From NCBI GenBank assembly GCA_031291725.1, contig JARLIM010000003.1, positions 22,796-86,795 of the forward strand: 64,000 bases of DNA. The letters run 5' to 3'. The DNA comes from Acetobacteraceae bacterium (GTDB taxonomy: Bacteria > Pseudomonadota > Alphaproteobacteria > Acetobacterales > Acetobacteraceae). Below the pieces are notes generated by a model. It searched no databases, had not been told where the DNA came from, and worked only from the letters and a program-made list of their open reading frames with translations. Below are positions 58,210 through 64,000 of the stretch, one piece after another (positions within the stretch are counted from its first letter, which is position 1; each line of letters starts with the position of its first letter). Made by a program: the position numbers and the translations under genes.

Positions 58210-60891
58210 ATGGACGAAGTGATGGACGATCTGCTGACGGATTTCCTGACCGAGACGAACGAAAGCCTGGCGGAGGCAGACCTCGCTTTGGTCCGCCTGG
58301 AGCAGGAGCCGGGGGACGCCGCCACCCTTGGCCTGATCTTCCGGCTTGTGCACACCATCAAAGGCACTTGCGGCTTTCTTGGCCTCGTCCGCCTGGAGAA
58401 AGTGGCGCACGCGGCCGAAAACGTGCTCGGCAAGGTGCGCGATGGCGCATTGAACGTCACACCGGACCTGATCACCCCGGTCCTGGCAGCCCTCGATCGC
58501 ATCAAACTGATCGTCCTAGGGCTGGAGACCACCGCCGCCGAGCCGGAGGGCGACGATAGCGCCCTGATCGCCGAGTTGGACGCCATCTACGAAGGCCGCA
58601 CGCCGCCGCCACAGGAAACCGTCGGCGCCAACACTGCCCGCACGCGCAAACCAGAGCAGTACACCACAACCGAACTGCTGCACCCCGAGCCCGAGCCCGA
58701 ACCTGCTCCCCTGCCACAGGTCGAGGCAGCACCTTCCGATCAGGTCGCAGCTGAATCCTCTCTCGCCGGGCAGACGATCCGGGTGGGGGTGGATGTGCTG
58801 GAAAATCTGATGACGCTGGTCAGCGAGTTGGTGCTCACCCGCAACCAGTTGCTCCAACTCTCCCGCAGTCAGGAAAACGCTGGCTTCACCGGCCCACTGC
58901 AGCGCCTGTCGCATCTGGTCTCCGATCTGCAGGAAGGCGTGATGAAAACGCGCATGCAGCCAATCGGGATCGCCTGGAACAAGCTGCCCCGCATTGTGCG
59001 CGATTTATCGCACGAACTCGGAAAACGAATCGACCTGGTCATGCGCGGTGCCGAGACCGAGCTGGATCGGCAGGTGCTGGAACTGATCAAAGACCCGCTC
59101 ACCCATATGGTGCGCAACAGCGGCGATCACGGCCTGGAAACGCCCGCCGAGCGCCGCGCCGCCGGCAAGCCGGAGAACGGGCGGATTACCCTGAACGCCT
59201 TTCACGAAGGCGGCCACATCGTCGTTGAGATCAACGATGACGGGCGCGGCCTGCCCGTGGACAAAATCCGGGCGAAAGCGCTGTCGAAGGGCCTCGCCAG
59301 CGACGCCGAATTGGCCGCGATGAGCGACGATGCCATTCAGCGTTTCATCTTCCACCCAGGCTTCTCCACCGCCGCCGCCGTCACCGCCGTCTCCGGGCGT
59401 GGGGTCGGGATGGATGTGGTGAAGACCAATATTGAGAAAATCGGCGGCACTATCGAACTGAAAAGCCGCCCCGGTGCCGGCACGCTGTTCACCATCAAGA
59501 TCCCGCTCACATTGGCCATTGTCGCCGCCCTGATCGTCGAAAGCCGAGGCGAACGATTTGCCATTCCGCAAATCAGCGTCGTCGAACTGGTGCGCGCACG
59601 GGCCGGATCGGACATCCTGGCCGGCGAAGCGCAATCGGAAAGCGTCATCGAACGCATCAACGACACACCGGTGCTGCGGCTGCGTGAGCGGCTGCTGCCG
59701 CTGGTTAATCTTGATCGCCTGCTCGGCCTGCAACCTGCCTCCAGCGAGACGGTCGCCACGGCCACCGACACCGCCTCCACCATCGTCGTCGCCCAAGTTG
59801 GAGCCGCACAACTTGGGTTGATCGTTGATCGGGTATTTGACACCGAGGAAATCGTCGTCAAACCGGTTGCACCAGTGCTGCGGCACATCGGCATGTTCAG
59901 CGGCAACACCATTCTAGGTGACGGCTCGGTGATCATGATCCTTGATCCCAACGGCATCGCCCGTGCCAGCGGTGTGGCCGACAGCAGCGAAGATCGCGAA
60001 TCGGCCCGTCTGCCAACCATCTCCAGCGTCGCCGCCGATACCGAACGTGTGGCGATGCTGCTCTTCCGTGCGGGTGATCTTGGCCTCAAGGCCGTCCCAC
60101 TCAGCCTCGTCGCCCGCCTCGAACAGCTACCGCGCACCCGGATTGAATTCGCCTCCGGCCAGCCGGTGACACAATATCGCGGCCGCCTGATGCGACTGCT
60201 GCCGATGGGCGGCGAGATCGACCCGGCACGCGAGGAGGTGCCGGTGCTGGTCTTCACCGACCATGCCACCAATGGCGGCAGCGAACGCCGCATGGGGCTG
60301 GTGGTCGATGAGATCGTCGATGTGGTTGAAGACCGACTGCACATCGAACTCGCCCATGCCCGCGACGGCATCTTGGGTACCGCCGTGGTCGCAGGTCGCG
60401 CCACCGACGTGATCGACACCTCCGTCTGGCTCACCCGCGCCGAGCCAGGTTGGTTCGACCAGGCCGCGACCACTCTACAAGATGAAGGTCGTCGACTGCT
60501 GGTGGTGGAAGACAGTGATTTCTTCCGACAGATGCTTGTGCCGGTGCTGCAAAGTGCTGGCTACACCGTCACCGCTGTGCCTGACGCCGCCCGTGCACTG
60601 GCGCTGCGAGAAGGCGGTCGGATGTTTGACGCCATCATATCCGACATCGAAATGCCGGATATGGACGGGCTGGCCTTCGTGCGCGCCATCCGCGCGGACA
60701 ATGCTTGGGCTTCGCTGCCAGTGATCGCGCTGACGAGTAAGCTCAGCGAACGCGATGTGGAGATCGGCCGCGATGCGGGCTTCACCGATTACGTCGGCAA
60801 AGCCAGTCGAGAGGCACTGCTCGCCAGCCTGCGCCAATGCCTGAGCCACCACACCGACCAAACCCCCGAAACGCTGCGGCTGGTCGCCTGA
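58210..60891 (+). CDS. cheA: Hybrid chemotaxis kinase CheA with two CheW-like domains and a receiver
   Basis: An 893-aa kinase. Domains are HPt (about 8-110, phospho-accepting H48 in RLVHTIKGTCGFLG), a proline- and glutamate-rich linker with no P2 domain, the dimer domain (TLVSELVLTRNQLLQL), HATPase_c (MVRNSGDHGLE, GRGVGMDVVKTNIEKIGG), a first CheW-like domain (about 435-580), a second CheW-like domain (about 610-750; MLLFRAGDLGLKAVPLSLV) and a receiver (about 760-880) with D812 in IISDIEMPDMDG. ATG at 58210 has a poor ribosome site; GTG 58177 is an alternative. It controls motility through CheY. Confidence 0.94.
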   Translation: MDEVMDDLLTDFLTETNESLAEADLALVRLEQEPGDAATLGLIFRLVHTIKGTCGFLGLVRLEKVAHAAENVLGKVRDGALNVTPDLITPVLAALDRIKLIVLGLETTAAEPEGDDSALIAELDAIYEGRTPPPQETVGANTARTRKPEQYTTTELLHPEPEPEPAPLPQVEAAPSDQVAAESSLAGQTIRVGVDVLENLMTLVSELVLTRNQLLQLSRSQENAGFTGPLQRLSHLVSDLQEGVMKTRMQPIGIAWNKLPRIVRDLSHELGKRIDLVMRGAETELDRQVLELIKDPLTHMVRNSGDHGLETPAERRAAGKPENGRITLNAFHEGGHIVVEINDDGRGLPVDKIRAKALSKGLASDAELAAMSDDAIQRFIFHPGFSTAAAVTAVSGRGVGMDVVKTNIEKIGGTIELKSRPGAGTLFTIKIPLTLAIVAALIVESRGERFAIPQISVVELVRARAGSDILAGEAQSESVIERINDTPVLRLRERLLPLVNLDRLLGLQPASSETVATATDTASTIVVAQVGAAQLGLIVDRVFDTEEIVVKPVAPVLRHIGMFSGNTILGDGSVIMILDPNGIARASGVADSSEDRESARLPTISSVAADTERVAMLLFRAGDLGLKAVPLSLVARLEQLPRTRIEFASGQPVTQYRGRLMRLLPMGGEIDPAREEVPVLVFTDHATNGGSERRMGLVVDEIVDVVEDRLHIELAHARDGILGTAVVAGRATDVIDTSVWLTRAEPGWFDQAATTLQDEGRRLLVVEDSDFFRQMLVPVLQSAGYTVTAVPDAARALALREGGRMFDAIISDIEMPDMDGLAFVRAIRADNAWASLPVIALTSKLSERDVEIGRDAGFTDYVGKASREALLASLRQCLSHHTDQTPETLRLVA

Positions 60892-60908
60892 TCGGGAAGG
60901 AGAGTTTC

Positions 60909-61406
60909 ATGACCACACAGACCCTGGCCCCTCCCGCGGTGGGAGATATCGCCGACCTCGCTCTGTCGGAGCACGAGGATATGTTCGTCTCGCTCACCGT
61001 GGCCGAGCAACTTTGCGGCATCCCCGTGCTCGCGGTGCGCGACATCCTAGGGCCGCAGGTGATCACCCGAATCCCTCTCGCCCCGCCCGAAGTCTCAGGC
61101 AGTCTCAATCTGCGCGGCCGCATCGTGACCACGATAGACCTTCGCCGCCGCCTCACTTTGCCGCCGCCGCCGGCGGGCATGCGGCAAATGTCGGTTGTCG
61201 CCGAGCAAAGCGGAGAACTCTACGCACTCCTCGTTGATCAGGTATCCGAAGTGATGAGCCTGCCGCGCAGTCAGTTTGAGCGAAATCCGCCGACGATGAA
61301 ACCCGAATGGGCCCGCTTCAGCTCCGGCATTTACCGTCTGCAGGATCGCCTGTTGGCGGTGCTGGACGTGGCGCGCCTGCTCGATCTGTCCACAGCAATC
61401 AAATGA
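60909..61406 (+). CDS. cheW: Chemotaxis coupling protein CheW
   Basis: A 165-aa adaptor linking receptors to CheA. The CheW fold is seen in FVSLTVAEQLCGIPVLAVRDIL, VSGSLNLRGRIVTTIDLRRRL and ALLVDQVSEVMSLP. The N-terminal 20 residues are a less conserved extension. GGAAGGAG lies 8 nt before ATG. It starts 17 bp after cheA. Confidence 0.95.
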   Translation: MTTQTLAPPAVGDIADLALSEHEDMFVSLTVAEQLCGIPVLAVRDILGPQVITRIPLAPPEVSGSLNLRGRIVTTIDLRRRLTLPPPPAGMRQMSVVAEQSGELYALLVDQVSEVMSLPRSQFERNPPTMKPEWARFSSGIYRLQDRLLAVLDVARLLDLSTAIK

Positions 61407-61416
61407 GGATTCCCCA

Positions 61417-61794
61417 ATGACCAACGCAGGCAAAACCTGTCTCGTCGTCGATGACAGCCGGGTGGTGCGCAAAGTGGCGCGCCGCATCCTGGAAACCCAG
61501 GGCTTCACCGTTCGTGAAGCCGAAGACGGCCAGCAAGCCCTGCTTTCCTGCCGGGAGGCAATGCCGGATTCGGTGCTGCTCGACTGGAACATGCCGGTGA
61601 TGAACGGTCTGGATTTCCTCAAGGCCCTGCGCCACGAATTCGGCCCAGGCCAGCCCCCGGTCATGTTTTGCACCACCGAGAACGACATTTCCTTCATCGA
61701 ACAGGCCATTGAGAACGGCGCACAGGAATTTATCATGAAGCCCTTCGATGAAGAGATCCTGCTCGGCAAATTTTCCCAGGTGGGCTTGCTGTGA
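61417..61794 (+). CDS. cheY: Chemotaxis response regulator CheY
   Basis: A 125-aa single-domain receiver. It has acidic pair VVDDSR (D12, D13), phospho-acceptor D56 in VLLDWNMPVMNG, switch threonine in FCTTEND, and the lysine in FIMKPFDEEIL. Between cheW and cheB, it is the likely motor output or phosphate sink. Its stop overlaps the cheB start in GTGA. Confidence 0.95.
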   Translation: MTNAGKTCLVVDDSRVVRKVARRILETQGFTVREAEDGQQALLSCREAMPDSVLLDWNMPVMNGLDFLKALRHEFGPGQPPVMFCTTENDISFIEQAIENGAQEFIMKPFDEEILLGKFSQVGLL

Positions 61795-62903
61795 CCAGAG
61801 CGTTGGCCCCCCCGCTCTCTCCTCGTCCCAGTGCCATGGCGGAGCCAATCCGCGTGATGCTCTGCGACGACAGTTTGGTCATCCGCAACGCCCTGTCACG
61901 CATGCTGGCCTCCGATCCAGGCATTCGCATCACCGCTCGTGTGGCCAATGGCGAACTCGCCTTGGCCGAACTCCGCCGTCAACCTGCCGATGTGGTGGTG
62001 CTCGACATTGAAATGCCGGTGATGGATGGGCTGACGGTGCTGCCGCTTCTGCTGCGTGCCGATCCAGGCCTGCGCGTGATCATGGCCAGCACACTCACCA
62101 CGCGCGGTGCGGATGTGGCGATGCGAGCGTTGCAACTTGGGGCTGCCGATTATATCCCCAAACCGACAGCCAACGCGATTGACGATGACCGCTTTCGGCA
62201 GGAATTGCTCACCAAGATCCACGGCCAAGGCAGGCTGCGGCGCCGTAGCAGCCTGCCGCAACGCACTGCACCCCCGGCCAACGCCCAGGCGCCGCTCACG
62301 CTGCGTCCGGCTGGCCGCAACCGCCCTGTCTTGCTCGCCATCGGCAGTTCAACCGGAGGGCCGCAGGCGCTGTTCACCCTGATCAAGGGCCTAGGCGACG
62401 GCGTGCCGGTGCCAGTGGTGCTCACCCAACATATGCCCCGCACCTTCACCCCGATTTTGGCCGAGCACATCAGCCGGATCGGTCAACTGCGCTGCACCGA
62501 AGCGAAAGATGGCGAGATATTGCAACCCAGTGCAATCTACCTCGCCCCCGGCGACCGGCATTTTTGCATTGACGCGACAAGCAGCGGCTTTCGGGCACGC
62601 CTGACCGATGGCCCGCCCGAAAATTTTTGTCGCCCCTCGGTCGATCCAATGCTGCACAGCGCCAATCAGGCCGCCAATGGCCGCATTCTGATCGCCATGC
62701 TCACCGGCATGGGGCATGACGGTCTGGCAGGCACCCGCGCGGTGATTGAGTCAGGAGGCACTGCCCTGGCGCAGGATGAGGCAACCAGCGTCGTCTGGGG
62801 CATGCCTGGCGCCATTGCGCAGGCGGGGCTGTGTCACGCTGTGCTGCCGCTCGACCACATCGCACCGAAAATTCGCGACCTGCTGCATATGAGGCACGCA
62901 TGA
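61791..62903 (+). CDS. cheB: Protein-glutamate methylesterase/deamidase CheB
   Basis: A 370-aa enzyme that demethylates or deamidates chemoreceptors. The N-terminal receiver has D in VVLDIEMPVMDG; the C-terminal esterase has the catalytic serine in GSSTGGPQAL, histidine in VLTQHMP and aspartate in MLTGMGHDGLAG. GTG at 61791 overlaps cheY by 4 bp; ATG at 61836, 15 codons later, is closer to the usual receiver start. Its stop overlaps cheR. Confidence 0.95.
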   Translation: MTRALAPPLSPRPSAMAEPIRVMLCDDSLVIRNALSRMLASDPGIRITARVANGELALAELRRQPADVVVLDIEMPVMDGLTVLPLLLRADPGLRVIMASTLTTRGADVAMRALQLGAADYIPKPTANAIDDDRFRQELLTKIHGQGRLRRRSSLPQRTAPPANAQAPLTLRPAGRNRPVLLAIGSSTGGPQALFTLIKGLGDGVPVPVVLTQHMPRTFTPILAEHISRIGQLRCTEAKDGEILQPSAIYLAPGDRHFCIDATSSGFRARLTDGPPENFCRPSVDPMLHSANQAANGRILIAMLTGMGHDGLAGTRAVIESGGTALAQDEATSVVWGMPGAIAQAGLCHAVLPLDHIAPKIRDLLHMRHA

Positions 62904-63772
62904 CTCCGAAAAGCTTCGAGACCATCGCCAGCCTGTTGCATACCGGCTCTGGCCTCGCGATCGGCCCAGATAAAACCTACCTGCTGGAAAACCGCCTCGC
63001 ACCCGTGCTGCGCAAACACGGCCTCGATTCCCTCGATGCCCTCGCCCAGCGCATCCGCCCGCTCGCCACAGCCGGCACGCCGGGCACGTTGGAGCAGGAT
63101 GTCATCGAGGCGATGACCACCAATGAAAGTTTCTTTTTCCGGGACGATAAGCCCTTCACCCATTTTCGCACCCGCGCGTTGCCGCAATTACTGGCCAACC
63201 GCCCACCGGGCGCGCGCCTGCGCATCTGGTCCGCCGCCGCCAGCACCGGGCAGGAGGCCTATTCGCTGGCGATGATCCTGCAGGACAGTCAGGCGCTCCT
63301 CGGCGGGCGCAGTTGCGAGATCATCGGCACTGACATCTCCCGCGAGGCGCTCACCCGCGCGCAGGAGGGGCTCTATAGCCAGTTCGAAGTGCAGCGCGGC
63401 CTGCCGATGCAATATCTGGTGAAACATTTCCGCAAAGACGGCACGCAATGGCGCATCTCGGACACGCTGCGCCAAATGGTGCAATTCCGCAGTCTGAACC
63501 TGCTCGGCGATCTGCGTGGTTTGGGGCAGTTTGACGCTGTTTTTTGCCGCAATGTGCTGATCTATTTTGACCAACCGACCAAATCCCGCGTCCTCGCCGC
63601 CGTTGCCCGACAGATGCCGCAAGACGGTGTGCTCTATCTGGGCGGGGCCGAAACCGTGCTCGGCATCACCGATGCATTCGCCGCCCAGACCGGTGAGCGT
63701 GGTGTCTATGAGCGCACGACGCCGCAAGCTGTCAGCGGTCTCAGCCGTCCAACATTGGCGGAGGCGCGATGA
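62900..63772 (+). CDS. cheR: Chemoreceptor glutamate methyltransferase CheR
   Basis: A 290-aa SAM-dependent enzyme that methylates chemoreceptors. The N-terminal helical domain (about 1-75) is followed by TTNESFFFRDDKPF, WSAAASTGQEAYSLAM (SAM site), IIGTDISREALTRAQEG and FCRNVLIYFDQPTK, the family signatures. ATGA overlap with cheB. No chemoreceptor gene lies in the window. Last complete gene before a probable insertion-sequence end. Confidence 0.95.
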   Translation: MTPKSFETIASLLHTGSGLAIGPDKTYLLENRLAPVLRKHGLDSLDALAQRIRPLATAGTPGTLEQDVIEAMTTNESFFFRDDKPFTHFRTRALPQLLANRPPGARLRIWSAAASTGQEAYSLAMILQDSQALLGGRSCEIIGTDISREALTRAQEGLYSQFEVQRGLPMQYLVKHFRKDGTQWRISDTLRQMVQFRSLNLLGDLRGLGQFDAVFCRNVLIYFDQPTKSRVLAAVARQMPQDGVLYLGGAETVLGITDAFAAQTGERGVYERTTPQAVSGLSRPTLAEAR

Positions 63773-63860
63773 GCAGCACACACGCCCTGCTCTGCTCAAT
63801 GCCCTCCTCAAAGCTAACCGTAACTGGATGCCAAAAATGGCTTGATCATCACGGATACTC

Positions 63861-64000
63861 TAGCAGGCTGCTGAAAAACTGTTCGCGGAGGGGCGGCGAG
63901 TCATTTTTCGTGCCAGAAAGGCCAAGGCGAAGACACGATGTGTGTGCATCGTGGCAAGCCTTGAACGGCTCTGGCGCGGAAAAGGGCCGCCGCGCCGACC
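63861..64000. mobile_element. Probable terminus of an insertion sequence (cut by window edge)
   Basis: AGCAGGCTGCTGAAAAACT (63866-63884) resembles the terminal inverted repeats of some IS5/IS1182-type elements and is preceded by CTAG. The following 110 bp are non-coding by any recognised family and contain a small hairpin CACGATG/CATCGTG (63934-63953). No transposase is visible before the window ends, so the call rests on the terminus alone. It starts about 90 bp after cheR. The 63773-63860 stretch holds no gene I can support. Confidence 0.35.

Overview
The window is about 64 kb of GC-rich DNA with very short intergenic gaps, many ATGA/GTGA stop-start overlaps, and GTG or TTG starts. Gene content and order point to an alphaproteobacterium, most likely Rhodospirillales/Acetobacteraceae. 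Supporting signs are the murA-hisG-hisD-infA-maf-RNase G-yacG block, the comF-grxC-DUF1178 block next to ubiG, a DUF3553 gene beside moaA, and a ChpT-type histidine phosphotransferase. This placement is inference from gene content; no 16S gene is present.

Layout. 1-2.3 kb: dxr (cut by the window edge) and rseP. 2.3-5.6 kb: gamma-carbonic anhydrase-like protein, CaiB/BaiF CoA-transferase and a DctA carrier. 5.6-9.1 kb: an AT-richer patch with a helical-repeat protein, a family-90 glycosyltransferase carrying extra terminal regions, and a small orphan protein. 9.1-15.4 kb: housekeeping block dcd, murA, hisG, hisD, infA, maf, RNase G-like, yacG, then tRNA-Phe. 15.5-20.5 kb: ssuBCDA sulfonate-use genes, an AT-rich gap, a small ORF that looks like a piece of an ABC ATPase, and an Lrp-family regulator. 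20.9-27.8 kb: PAS/GAF histidine kinase, aldo/keto reductase, acyltransferase, M20 amidohydrolase, GNAT and VOC proteins. 27.9-36.6 kb: three-subunit molybdenum hydroxylase followed by a complete Liv-type ABC transporter. 36.6-41.4 kb: bamD, recN, ligA, tRNA-Val. 41.4-51.4 kb: DUF4337 protein, ptsP, ynfA, a tiny membrane protein, nitronate monooxygenase, lysC, then a Tat-exported SUOX-like protein paired with a membrane hybrid kinase, and ubiG. 51.3-57.4 kb: DUF1178, grxC, comF, methyltransferase, GNAT, Na/Pi symporter, moaA, DUF3553. 57.4-63.8 kb: a chemotaxis operon (ChpT-like, cheA, cheW, cheY, cheB, cheR), followed at the window end by what looks like an insertion-sequence terminus.

How genes work together. 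The ssu set imports alkanesulfonates and desulfonates them. The Liv cassette probably imports an amide or amino-acid-like solute and may feed the adjacent molybdenum hydroxylase. MoaA makes the molybdopterin precursor that the hydroxylase needs. The che genes form one signalling unit whose kinase has two CheW-like domains and its own receiver.

The least explained items are the exported SUOX-like protein plus hybrid kinase pair, the composite GT90 protein with its neighbours, the ABC-ATPase fragment translationally coupled to lrp, and the dispersed inverted-repeat elements.
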